From assembly GCA_023399035.1 (NCBI GenBank), contig JAEWQX010000080.1:1-27258 (forward strand): a stretch of 27,258 bases of DNA. Reading direction: 5' to 3'. The DNA is from Bacillota bacterium (GTDB lineage: Bacteria > Bacillota > Clostridia > Clostridiales > Clostridiaceae). Shown one piece after another: positions 16,028 to 23,842 of this stretch (positions are counted from its first letter, which is position 1; each line of letters begins with the position of its first letter). Under the pieces are notes generated by a model, which saw only the letters and a list, made by a program, of their open reading frames with translations, ran no database searches and was not told the DNA's origin. The position numbers were made by a program, and so were the translations under genes.

Positions 16028-17320
16028 ATGAGTAATGAGTTAACAAAGTTATATAATAAAGCCATGAATTTACACAATAAGGGACAGCTTAATAAAGCTT
16101 TACATATATGTGAAGAAATATTAGCTTCTGATTTAAGTTATTCAGAAACCTTAAATTTAAAGGGACTTATGTTATATCAGAAAGGACTATTAAATGAGGC
16201 TAAGATTGTATGGAAGCTTAATTATGATATAAATAATGATAGTATGGCTGAAAAATATATTGAAGACTGCAAAAGCGATGAAGAAAGAGTACATACATAT
16301 GCTAAGGCTGAATACAGCTTAAAAAATATGAATATTGAACAAGCACTTTTATTATTTAAGGAATGTGCTCAAAGTGATTTTAATTGCATTAAAGTAAATA
16401 CAGGAATTGCAATGTGTTATGCAAGAAAAGGCGATAATTATAGGGCAAAAGAATATGTGGACAAAGCTCTGGCAATAGATAATGAAGCAGTAACAGCAAA
16501 CTCAATAAAGAAAGATTTAATGAAAGCAGGAGTGTATTCAAGCGAAAATAATATTTCAAAGAAGATATTATTAATAATTACTGTTATTTTCGTTATAGGT
16601 GCAGTTTGTGCAGGAGGATATTCTATATATAGCAAGATAAAAAAAGATAATCCAGAAAAACAATATACAAAAAATAATATAGAAAATGATAAACAGCCTG
16701 AAGATATGTCAGATGCGCAAAATAATTCTCGTGAAGAGGAAAACTTAGATGATAATAATATGGAAGATAGTATTTCAGATAATTATATAGAAAAAAATAA
16801 TAATAAAACTGTATTTAATAGTGAAGAAGTATCTAAATTAGTGAATAACAAGGAAGTTGACAAATTATATGATGACATAAATGGTGTTGATAAGAGCAGT
16901 CTTTCAGGCAGTGATGTGGATTTATATAATAAGGCAGTTGATATATTAAAAACTGATGGTGTTTCAAAATTCTACGAATATGGAGTATGGAACTTTAATA
17001 ATAAAAATTATGATTCTGCAAAGCTTGAGTTAGAAAAGGCCTATAAATACTGTAATGAAAGTTATTTAAAGGAGCATATTGTATTTTATAAAGGAAGTAC
17101 TGCTTCTCAAATTGGAGATAATTCAGAAGCATTAAAGCTCTATAAGGAATATTATAGTCTGTATCCAAAGGGAGCATATATAGAAGGAGTTTTATATGAA
17201 TTAGCATTGCTAACTAATACAACTAATAAAGATATGGGAAAAGAGTACGCTGAGGAGCTTGTAAATAATTATCCTAATTCACTATATATAAATGACTATA
17301 TAAGGGGAATAGTTAACTAA
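16028..17320 (+). CDS. Membrane protein with TPR repeats on both sides of one TM helix
   Basis: A 430-residue protein of unknown function. I start at ATG 16028 since AAGGGGA (16016-16022) lies just upstream; an in-frame ATG at 15998 lacks a ribosome-binding site and overlaps a likely promoter (TATAAT 15984-15989). Residues 1-160 carry three to four TPR-like helical pairs (for example ALHICEEILASDLSYSETLN and AKEYVDKALAIDNEAVTANS). Residues 179-203 form the only TM helix (KKILLIITVIFVIGAVCAGG). Then comes an Asn/Asp/Glu-rich low-complexity linker (~205-265) and a second TPR-like region (~270-430) with YDSAKLELEKAYKYCNESYL, resembling YbgF/BamD-type repeats. One TPR block is therefore inside and one outside the membrane; orientation is uncertain because positive charges flank both ends. 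It is monocistronic with its own terminator. Confidence 0.82.
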   Translation: MSNELTKLYNKAMNLHNKGQLNKALHICEEILASDLSYSETLNLKGLMLYQKGLLNEAKIVWKLNYDINNDSMAEKYIEDCKSDEERVHTYAKAEYSLKNMNIEQALLLFKECAQSDFNCIKVNTGIAMCYARKGDNYRAKEYVDKALAIDNEAVTANSIKKDLMKAGVYSSENNISKKILLIITVIFVIGAVCAGGYSIYSKIKKDNPEKQYTKNNIENDKQPEDMSDAQNNSREEENLDDNNMEDSISDNYIEKNNNKTVFNSEEVSKLVNNKEVDKLYDDINGVDKSSLSGSDVDLYNKAVDILKTDGVSKFYEYGVWNFNNKNYDSAKLELEKAYKYCNESYLKEHIVFYKGSTASQIGDNSEALKLYKEYYSLYPKGAYIEGVLYELALLTNTTNKDMGKEYAEELVNNYPNSLYINDYIRGIVN

Positions 17321-17341
17321 ATAGATTTTTTAATTTATAGG

Positions 17342-17384
17342 AAAATCCTAAGATAAATTTGTTAATTTATCTTGGGATTTTGTT
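17342..17384 (+). terminator. Terminator after the TPR/TM gene
   Basis: A long 18-bp stem (17342-17359 with 17364-17381, one G-U pair), four-base loop, short interrupted T-tract. Confidence 0.85.
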
Positions 17385-17454
17385 ATATTAATTTCAATCG
17401 AGGATAAGATAAATACAGACTTAATTGTTTATTGTATAAGGAGTGTGAAAATTA

Positions 17455-18627
17455 ATGATATCTTTAGTTAAGGGGTGCAGGGTATATGCTCCTGATTATT
17501 TAGGATTTAAGGATGTATTGCTGGCTGGAGGAAAAATTGAAGGAATATATGAGAATATATCTATAGGAGATAGTTCTATAGATATTAATATTATTGATGG
17601 AAAAGGTAAATTAATGTTTCCAGGATTTATTGATTCACATGTGCATATAATAGGTGGCGGAGGTGAAGGAGGATATCATACTAGAACACCTGAGATACAG
17701 TTATCAAGTTTGATTGAAAATGGTATAACTTCAGTCGTGGGTTGTATTGGTACAGACGGTGTATGTAGACATATGAATTCATTAATTGCAAAAGTGAAAT
17801 CTTTAAAAGAAGAAGGAATGAGTGCATACGCCTATACAGGATCATATGAAGTACCAGTTAAGACAGCGACTGAATCAATAAAAAGTGATCTTATGCTTAT
17901 AGATGAAATAATAGGTGTTGGGGAAATAGCGCTATCAGATCACAGAAGTTCTCAGCCAAGTTTTGATGGTTTTGTAAACTTGGTAGCACAAAGTAGGATT
18001 GGTGGATTATTATCAAATAAAGCAGGAATAGTAAATGTTCATTTAGGAGATGGAATGAGAAGATTAAAATATCTTTTTGATCTTATTGAACAAACTGAGA
18101 TACCAGCAGAACAGTTGCTTCCAACACATATAAATAGAAATAATGATTTGTTTGAAATGGGACTTGAGTATGTTAAAAAAGGTGGTTATATTGATTTGAC
18201 AACAAGTTGTGACTTGGATCATATGGAAAATGGTGAATTGAGAGCCGGAGAAGGATTAGGAGTATTTTTAGAGAAAGGAATGGAAATTGAACACATAACT
18301 TTTTCATCTGATGGAAATGGAAGCATGCCACGTTTCGATAGCAATGGCAATTTGGCAGGGCTTGGAATATGTTCGGTTTCATCATTATATAGAGAAGTTA
18401 AATTTGCCGTAAATGAATTTAATGTACCAATTGACAAAGCGATTTCTGTTATAACATCAAATGTAGCAAGATTATTAAAATTGAATAATAAAGGCAGGAT
18501 CAAAGAAGGAAATGATGCTGATATTGTTATAGTTGATGAAGAAAGCATGAATATAGATACTGTTTTTGCAATGGGAAAGATTGTTGTTGAAAGAGGAAAA
18601 GCAATTGTAAAAGGTACCTTTGAATAG
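17455..18627 (+). CDS. iadA: Beta-aspartyl (isoaspartyl) dipeptidase, amidohydrolase family
   Basis: A 390-residue metallo-amidohydrolase matching E. coli IadA in length and layout. It cleaves beta-aspartyl dipeptides that arise from damaged asparagine/aspartate residues. Metal and active-site residues line up at a constant offset of five against E. coli for the later ligands: H62 and H64 (DSHVHI), H196 (NVHLGDG), H225 (PTHINRN) and D286 (FSSDGNGS). The bridging position is E157 (GEIALSDHRSS) where E. coli has carboxylated K162. Also present are the substrate-binding GGGGEGGYHTRTPE and the C-terminal GNDADIVIV of this superfamily. AAGGAG (about 17439-17444) precedes the ATG with a long spacer of ~10. 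It is a single-gene unit, convergent with the SleB-type gene. Confidence 0.9.
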   Translation: MISLVKGCRVYAPDYLGFKDVLLAGGKIEGIYENISIGDSSIDINIIDGKGKLMFPGFIDSHVHIIGGGGEGGYHTRTPEIQLSSLIENGITSVVGCIGTDGVCRHMNSLIAKVKSLKEEGMSAYAYTGSYEVPVKTATESIKSDLMLIDEIIGVGEIALSDHRSSQPSFDGFVNLVAQSRIGGLLSNKAGIVNVHLGDGMRRLKYLFDLIEQTEIPAEQLLPTHINRNNDLFEMGLEYVKKGGYIDLTTSCDLDHMENGELRAGEGLGVFLEKGMEIEHITFSSDGNGSMPRFDSNGNLAGLGICSVSSLYREVKFAVNEFNVPIDKAISVITSNVARLLKLNNKGRIKEGNDADIVIVDEESMNIDTVFAMGKIVVERGKAIVKGTFE

Positions 18628-18650
18628 GCTATAAGTTAATAAAGGTAACT

Positions 18651-18684
18651 AAAAAGGGCAGCCATAATGATATTATGACTGCTT
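18651..18684. terminator. Terminator between iadA and the SleB-type gene, best on the minus strand
   Basis: Stem GCAGCCATAAT (18658-18668) with ATTATGACTGC (18672-18682), one mismatch, loop GAT. A5 at 18651-18655 becomes a U-tract on the minus strand, so it chiefly ends the SleB-type gene. On the plus strand the tail is weak. Confidence 0.65.
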
Positions 18685-18702
18685 ATTTAAATTTATTATA
18701 GA

Positions 18703-19299
18703 TCAGTTTTTAATTTTGAAGAAAGTATGATGGCCAATTGTTTTTTCATTAAATTTTGGAGTCTGCTTCATCCAGTTACAAGTAGCTGTACTTGGATTAT
18801 AGAAAAACAATGCTTCATTAGTTGGATCATATCCTTTAATTGCATCATATACAGCATTGTAGCAGTCTTGATTTGTCTTAGCATTTATTTGCCCATTTTT
18901 AACACATGAAAAAGCGTTCTTTTGAAAGATTACTTCTTTTATTGTATTAGGGAAACTTGGATCAATAGTACGATTTAAAACAACTGATGCAACTGCAACT
19001 TTCCCTTCATATGGTTCACCAATGCTTTCAGCAGAAACGAGTTTCGCCATTAAATCTATATCTTCTCCCGTTATATATAATTGTTGATTATCATGTTTAA
19101 AAACTTCAAGAACTTCATCAGATTCCTGTGTATTTTGTGATATATATTTTATATTCTTAGTTGAACAATTTTGTACGATTTTATTATCTGAAATTTTATT
19201 GCATGTGCCACCTAAAGTACCAGCATAAACCGGTTTGATGTTAATAACGGAAAGATATAGTATTAAAGCAATAACAAAAATACTACATGTCTTTTTCAT
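18703..19299 (-). CDS. SleB-type cell wall hydrolase (Hydrolase_2), secreted
   Basis: A 198-residue protein. I start at the ATG ending at 19299 because AAAGGAGGT lies six to eight bases upstream on the minus strand; an upstream in-frame ATG (19344) has none. Residues 1-26 are a signal peptide (MKKTCSIFVIALILYLSVIN, cleavage after VYA). Residues ~80-197 are the SleB catalytic domain, with the catalytic glutamate E91 in SAESIGEPYEGKVAVASVVLNR-like sequence, then FSCVKNGQINA, FFYNPSTATCNW and IGHHTFFKI. SleB enzymes are lytic transglycosylases acting on muramic-delta-lactam cortex in germinating spores. The N-terminal peptidoglycan-binding domain of B. subtilis SleB is absent, so it may be a SleB/CwlJ-like or vegetative relative. 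Its presence with cwlD, which makes the delta-lactam, fits a spore role. Confidence 0.88.
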   Translation of the reverse strand: MKKTCSIFVIALILYLSVINIKPVYAGTLGGTCNKISDNKIVQNCSTKNIKYISQNTQESDEVLEVFKHDNQQLYITGEDIDLMAKLVSAESIGEPYEGKVAVASVVLNRTIDPSFPNTIKEVIFQKNAFSCVKNGQINAKTNQDCYNAVYDAIKGYDPTNEALFFYNPSTATCNWMKQTPKFNEKTIGHHTFFKIKN

Positions 19300-19332
19300 A
19301 AAAAACCTCCTTTGCCATAGTGCAACAAATAA

Positions 19333-19362
19333 TATTATTACCAAAGAAAGTAATTATATACA
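19333..19362 (-). promoter_or_regulatory. Possible forespore (sigma-G/F-like) promoter of the SleB-type gene
   Basis: On the minus strand: TGTATA (19362-19357), 17-base spacer, AATAATA (19339-19333). Compared with sigma-G TGAATA/CATACTA this is 5/6 and 5/7. The predicted start near 19326 leaves a short leader with the ribosome-binding site intact. Confidence 0.3.
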
Positions 19363-19688
19363 TGATGATAATTATGTATACATCCACATGGATATGTGTT
19401 CAAAAATATTAAGCATTAAATATAATTTACGAAAATAAAGGAAATACTAGATTATAGATATTGGCTGACATGTACTAATTCTTTGGATAAGTTAGAAGTT
19501 TAGAAAACTTTCTAAAGATAAATGTTTATTTGCCTATATATTTAATTTAATTAGTTAGAGTTATTGCATTTAATAAAGTTTTAGGATAAAAATAATTAAA
19601 ATGTAATAAAATAGTTACCATGGTTAAGTGTAAGAAAATAATATTTGTTGTATAATTTTAATGTAAGAAAAGAAGAGAGGTGAGAAGA
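19363..19688. other. Divergent intergenic region between the SleB-type gene and cdaA
   Basis: About 325 bases without a supported gene. It contains an imperfect 10-bp hairpin (19492-19515) without a U-tract and a perfect TATAAT at 19651-19656, probably the cdaA -10 (no good -35; start near 19663). GAGAGGTGA at 19675-19683 is the cdaA ribosome-binding site. Confidence 0.5.
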
Positions 19689-20552
19689 ATGGAGGATTTA
19701 TTAAATATAGTTGGAAAGGGCTTTTCCCATATGTCTTTGTGGTCTGTTTTAGATATATTAGTGGTATCATACATATTTTATAAAGGATATATGTTAATAA
19801 AAGAAACAAGAGCAGAGCAGTTATTAAAGGGAATGATATTGTTAATAGTATTAATTCCAATAAGCTATTTATTAAAATTAGATATGCTTTATTTTATTTT
19901 AAATAAAACATTGACTATAGGAGTATTATCTATAGTTATCATATTCCAGCCGGAAATAAGAAGGGCATTGGAGCACATTGGAAGATCGGCATTTGATGAT
20001 ATGCATGTAATTCAAGATGAGGAAGTATTACAAAAGATAATGAGTGAAATTACATATGCAGTAGGAAATTTAGCTGAAACTAAGACTGGGGCACTCATAG
20101 TAATAGAACAGAGTACAGGACTAAATGAAATTATATCTTCAGGTACATTAATAGATGCAAATATAACCTCAAATCTTCTTGAAAATATATTTGTAGTTAA
20201 TACTCCGCTGCATGATGGAGCTACTATAATAAGGAATGACAGGATAGTTGCATCTGGATGTGTTCTGCCATTGACCAATAATAATACAATAAATAAAAAG
20301 CTTGGAACAAGACATAGGGCAGCAATTGGTTTATCTGAAGTATCGGATGCATTGATAATAATAGTTTCTGAGGAAACAGGAATAATATCCTTAGCTATGA
20401 ATGGAAAAATAACAAGGGGTTATGAGAGAGAAAGGTTGAATACCGTTTTAGTAAAAGTAATTGAAAATAGATATAAGAGCAAACAAAGGGTTAGAACAGC
20501 TAGGGAGAAGGTGAATCTATGGATAAAATCAAAAATAAGAACGAAACACTGA
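19689..20552 (+). CDS. cdaA: Diadenylate cyclase CdaA (c-di-AMP synthase)
   Basis: A 287-residue membrane enzyme that joins two ATP into cyclic di-AMP, which controls potassium uptake, osmotic balance and wall homeostasis. Three hydrophobic helices lie near residues 18-36, 47-63 and 66-86 (ending before IIFQPEIRRALEHIGR). The DisA_N/DAC catalytic domain follows, with the DGA motif at 176-178 (PLHDGATII) and RHR at 208-210 (GTRHRAAIG). I start at ATG 19689, five bases after AGGTGA, rather than the in-frame GTG at 19680 that forms part of that ribosome-binding site. The last 34 bases overlap cdaR, giving tight translational coupling. Confidence 0.95.
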   Translation: MEDLLNIVGKGFSHMSLWSVLDILVVSYIFYKGYMLIKETRAEQLLKGMILLIVLIPISYLLKLDMLYFILNKTLTIGVLSIVIIFQPEIRRALEHIGRSAFDDMHVIQDEEVLQKIMSEITYAVGNLAETKTGALIVIEQSTGLNEIISSGTLIDANITSNLLENIFVVNTPLHDGATIIRNDRIVASGCVLPLTNNNTINKKLGTRHRAAIGLSEVSDALIIIVSEETGIISLAMNGKITRGYERERLNTVLVKVIENRYKSKQRVRTAREKVNLWIKSKIRTKH

Positions 20553-21751
20553 TACCTAAAATAATAAGTCTGTTATTATCATTTGGCCTGTGGATATATA
20601 TATCAAATGTAGAGAATCCGGTAAGAACATATGAAGTTAAAAATATACCAGTAGAACTTGTTAATTTAGACAGTCTTACAAATTCTAATTTTGCAGTCTT
20701 GGAAAATCAGAATTTTACCGTAGATTTAAAGCTTGAGGGGCCATCGACTGATGTAGTAAAAGTCAGACCTGAGGACTTTAAAATTGTAGCGGATATGTCT
20801 ACTTATGCATTGAAGATTGGAGAAAATACAATACCAGTACAGATAATAAGTTATCCCGAAAATATAACTATAAAAAATAATGGTTTCTTAGGAATAAAGG
20901 TTAATCTAGAGGAACTTGTTAAAAAAGATTTCACAATACAGTCAAAAGTAAAAATAAGCTATAGAGATAATATATATGAAATGAACAGAAAAGTAACACC
21001 AGATACAGTAACAGTAAGTGGTGGAAGCAGTACTATAGATAAGATAAGTTCTGCTGTAATAAGTGGTGAAGAAAGCGGGATATCAGGCAATTTTGAAAAG
21101 AGCTATAATATAAAGTTCATTGATTCAAATGGAGATGAGGTTACAGGAGTTTCTTCAAACATAGATACTGCAAAATTATCTGTTAAGGTATCAAATGGTA
21201 AAAGTGTACCTATTGACTTAAAGACTACAGGAACACCTAAAACAGGTCTTGAATTACAAGGATATGAATTGAGTTCTAATTATGTAAATATAGCAGGAAG
21301 CAGTGATGTCTTATCACAGGTACAGTATATAGATACGGAGATAGTTGATATATCACAGTTAGATAAGACAAGCGAAATAAATGTAAAATTACTAGTTCCA
21401 GAAGGTGTTATTATAACCAATGGACAGGAGTACGTGAAAGTTACAGTAACCTTAAAAGCTCAGGAAACTGTAAGTAAAAAATTGGATGTAACAATTCAGT
21501 ATAATAATTTGAAAGATAATCTTAATTTAGAATCATCATCAGAAAAAGTAGGGGTAACTGTATCAGGGATACAGGCAGAACTTGATAAGATTAATGAAGG
21601 TTCTTTAAGTGCAATATTAGATTTATCTAATATAACAGATGAAGGTTCATATTCAAATAAGCCTGAAGTATCATTTAATATTCCTACAACAGCATCAATA
21701 ACTAGTATAGATCAGGTAGATATTATTGTTAAAAAGAAAATTGAACAATAA
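20519..21751 (+). CDS. cdaR: YbbR-domain regulator of CdaA
   Basis: A 410-residue protein with one N-terminal TM helix (about residues 12-30, KIISLLLSFGLWIYISNVEN) and a large extracytoplasmic part made of about four YbbR repeats. Each repeat carries a pattern like VTPDTVTVSGGSSTIDKISS (about 160-179) or VNIAGSSDVLSQVQYIDTE. CdaR binds CdaA at the membrane and modulates c-di-AMP output. It starts at ATG 20519 inside the end of cdaA with AAGGTGA upstream. In Bacillus, Listeria and many other Firmicutes glmM follows directly; here a terminator and an unrelated flavoprotein follow instead. Confidence 0.92.
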   Translation: MDKIKNKNETLIPKIISLLLSFGLWIYISNVENPVRTYEVKNIPVELVNLDSLTNSNFAVLENQNFTVDLKLEGPSTDVVKVRPEDFKIVADMSTYALKIGENTIPVQIISYPENITIKNNGFLGIKVNLEELVKKDFTIQSKVKISYRDNIYEMNRKVTPDTVTVSGGSSTIDKISSAVISGEESGISGNFEKSYNIKFIDSNGDEVTGVSSNIDTAKLSVKVSNGKSVPIDLKTTGTPKTGLELQGYELSSNYVNIAGSSDVLSQVQYIDTEIVDISQLDKTSEINVKLLVPEGVIITNGQEYVKVTVTLKAQETVSKKLDVTIQYNNLKDNLNLESSSEKVGVTVSGIQAELDKINEGSLSAILDLSNITDEGSYSNKPEVSFNIPTTASITSIDQVDIIVKKKIEQ

Positions 21752-21756
21752 TTAAA

Positions 21757-21790
21757 AGGTGGGTATATGTTATATCCACCTGCTATTTTT
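21757..21790 (+). terminator. Terminator of cdaA-cdaR
   Basis: An 11-bp stem AGGTGGGTATA (21757-21767) with TATATCCACCT (21771-21781, one G-U pair), loop TGT, then GCTATTTTT. Confidence 0.85.
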
Positions 21791-21895
21791 ATGCATAAAA
21801 AAATTATAAATCCTATATAAATTTTAAATAGAGCTATTTCAAAAAATTCTTAGTATTATAAGACTTGTTTACAGATGTATGAAAGTTTAAATTTA

Positions 21896-21904
21896 TGATA
21901 TAAT
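21896..21904 (+). promoter_or_regulatory. Extended -10 promoter of the FAD-dependent dehydrogenase gene
   Basis: TGATATAAT at 21896-21904 is a perfect TGn-TATAAT extended -10. The -35 position has no match, which such promoters tolerate. Confidence 0.45.
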
Positions 21905-21951
21905 TATGTAACTCATTTTATATGATTTTGAAAGGAAAACGGTGATTATAA

Positions 21952-23556
21952 ATGGCCATACGAATAAATAACATAAATTTAGGTTTAGATGATAATGAAT
22001 CACTTTTAGAGAAAAAAGTGTGTAAAAAATTAAAAATAACAAGTGATGATATAAATAAGCTTATAATTGTTAAAAAGAGTATAGATGCTAGAAAGAAGAA
22101 TGATATAAAGTTTACTTACTGCATTGATGTAATATGTGATAAAGAAAAAAAGATTCTTTCAAGAATACACGATAAAGATGTAAAGTTTGAAGAAATAAAA
22201 GAAAGAGAGCCTATAGCTAAAGGCGATTTAGAATTAAATTCAAGACCTGTAGTTGTTGGATTTGGTCCAGCAGGAATTTTTGCAGCATTGACTTTAGCAA
22301 GAGAAGGTTATAAACCAATTGTGTATGAACGTGGGGAAGATGTTGATAAAAGAACTGAAACTGTGGATAAATTCTGGAAGACTGGTGAGTTGGATCTTGA
22401 ATCTAATGTTCAATTTGGTGAAGGGGGAGCAGGTACTTTCTCTGATGGTAAATTAACTACAAGAATAAAGGATTTTAGATGTGCCTTTGTTCTTGATGAG
22501 TTAATAAAAGGTGGAGCACCAAGGGAAATTAAATATGAAAGCAAGGCTCACGTAGGAACAGATCTTTTAAAAGGTGTTGTTAAAAATATAAGAGAAGAAA
22601 TCAAGAGTCTTGGAGGAGAAGTCCATTTCAGTTCTAAGGTTGAAAAGATAGAATATGAAGACGGAAAGCTTAAAAGCATAGTTGTAAATGGTGAAGAAAA
22701 ACCTTGTCAGGCACTTGTATTAGCTATAGGACATAGTTCAAGAGATACATATGAAATGCTTAATGAAAAAGGTGTTTCCATGGAAGCAAAGGCATTTGCA
22801 ATTGGGGTAAGAATTGAACATCCACAGGAAGTAATTAATTTAAGCCAGTATGGTGAACAATATAAACATCCTAAATTACATGCAGCAGATTACAGACTTA
22901 CATATCAGAGTGAAAAATTAAAAAGAGGAGTATATTCATTTTGTATGTGTCCTGGTGGAGTAGTTGTTGCAGCTGCATCAGAGCATGGAAGATTAGTATC
23001 AAATGGAATGAGCTATCATGCCAGAGATCTTGCAAATGCAAACTCAGCTTTAGTTGTTACTGTAAATCCAGAAGATTTTGAAGGAGATTCCCCACTTAGA
23101 GGAATGGAATTCCAAAGGCATTATGAAAGTCTTGCATTTAAGTTGGGTGGCGGAGATTACAAAGCACCAGTTCAGCTTGTTGGTGATTTTATGAATGACA
23201 GAGTATCTACTAAACTTGGAAGGGTAGTACCAAGCTATACAGCAGGATATGTATTTAAAGAACTTAAAGAGTGTCTGCCATCTTATGTAATTGAAGCACT
23301 TAAGGAAGGCATACAGAATTTTGATAAGAAAATAAAGGGATATGGAGATGATGATGCAGTTCTTACAGGTATTGAAACAAGAACTTCAGCTCCAGTAAGA
23401 ATACATAGAAATGCTACATTAGAAAGTGTAAATGTAGAAGGACTTTATCCTACAGGAGAAGGTGCAGGATTTGCAGGTGGAATAATTTCTGCTGCTGTAG
23501 ATGGAATAAAAGTGGCTGAACACATAATCAACAAGTATAGTGCACCTGAAAAGTAA
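21952..23556 (+). CDS. FAD-dependent dehydrogenase/oxidoreductase, COG2509-like
   Basis: A 534-residue flavoprotein. Residues 1-95 form a separate N-terminal domain, basic and probably alpha/beta. A Rossmann dinucleotide fold starts at VVVGFGPAGIFAALTLAREG (100-119), followed by the ERG(E) strand end, QFGEGGAGTFSDGKLTTR (about 157-174), LAIGHSSRDTYEML, CMCPGGVVVAAASEHGR and the C-terminal FAD-contacting GLYPTGEGAGFAGGIISAA. This is the widely conserved but poorly characterised NAD(FAD)-utilising dehydrogenase family; the substrate is unknown. ACGGTGAT (21939-21946) precedes the ATG. It forms a single-gene unit between cdaAR and ptb-buk, and I infer no functional link to either. Confidence 0.88.
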   Translation: MAIRINNINLGLDDNESLLEKKVCKKLKITSDDINKLIIVKKSIDARKKNDIKFTYCIDVICDKEKKILSRIHDKDVKFEEIKEREPIAKGDLELNSRPVVVGFGPAGIFAALTLAREGYKPIVYERGEDVDKRTETVDKFWKTGELDLESNVQFGEGGAGTFSDGKLTTRIKDFRCAFVLDELIKGGAPREIKYESKAHVGTDLLKGVVKNIREEIKSLGGEVHFSSKVEKIEYEDGKLKSIVVNGEEKPCQALVLAIGHSSRDTYEMLNEKGVSMEAKAFAIGVRIEHPQEVINLSQYGEQYKHPKLHAADYRLTYQSEKLKRGVYSFCMCPGGVVVAAASEHGRLVSNGMSYHARDLANANSALVVTVNPEDFEGDSPLRGMEFQRHYESLAFKLGGGDYKAPVQLVGDFMNDRVSTKLGRVVPSYTAGYVFKELKECLPSYVIEALKEGIQNFDKKIKGYGDDDAVLTGIETRTSAPVRIHRNATLESVNVEGLYPTGEGAGFAGGIISAAVDGIKVAEHIINKYSAPEK

Positions 23557-23640
23557 TAAATGTATATAGATAAATTGTTAAAATTATTGCATACTAAAAC
23601 TTTTATAGATTTAATATAAATTTATTTGATAATATTTAAG

Positions 23641-23672
23641 AAGCCTTTATCAGCATTGATAAGGGCTTTTTT
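23641..23672 (+). terminator. Terminator after the FAD-dependent dehydrogenase gene
   Basis: A 12-bp stem AAGCCTTTATCA (23641-23652) with TGATAAGGGCTT (23657-23668), loop GCAT, T-run to 23672. Confidence 0.93.
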
Positions 23673-23711
23673 CTTACCTAATTAATAAAAAAATGCATAA
23701 ATATTGAAATA

Positions 23712-23726
23712 ATTTTTCAGAAAATT
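23712..23726. promoter_or_regulatory. CodY-like box upstream of ptb-buk
   Basis: ATTTTTCAGAAAATT matches the CodY consensus AATTTTCWGAAAATT at 14 of 15 positions and is strongly palindromic. It lies where the -35 of the first ptb promoter would be, so bound CodY would be expected to repress. Confidence 0.6.
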
Positions 23727-23746
23727 TAGCATTTAAAGTTATTTTT

Positions 23747-23755
23747 TGGTACAAT
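23747..23755 (+). promoter_or_regulatory. ptb promoter P1 (extended -10)
   Basis: TGGTACAAT: a TGn motif with a 5/6 -10 (TACAAT, 23750-23755). Its upstream half falls on the CodY-like box. Confidence 0.4.
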
Positions 23756-23788
23756 AGTATTATAAAGAAATTAATGTCATATACTTGC

Positions 23789-23816
23789 TTGACATAATTT
23801 TAACAAGGTAAATAAT
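23789..23816 (+). promoter_or_regulatory. ptb promoter P2
   Basis: Perfect TTGACA (23789-23794), 16-base spacer, AATAAT (23811-23816, 5/6). It is close to the ribosome-binding site, giving a leader of about 20 bases. Confidence 0.5.
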
Positions 23817-23842
23817 TTAAATTATATAAAGAGGTGCAGGAA

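Noticed and set aside
23574..23592. TTGTTAA half of a Rex operator after the FAD-dependent dehydrogenase gene
   Set aside because: The mirrored TTAACAA half is missing and it lies before a terminator, far from the ptb promoters.
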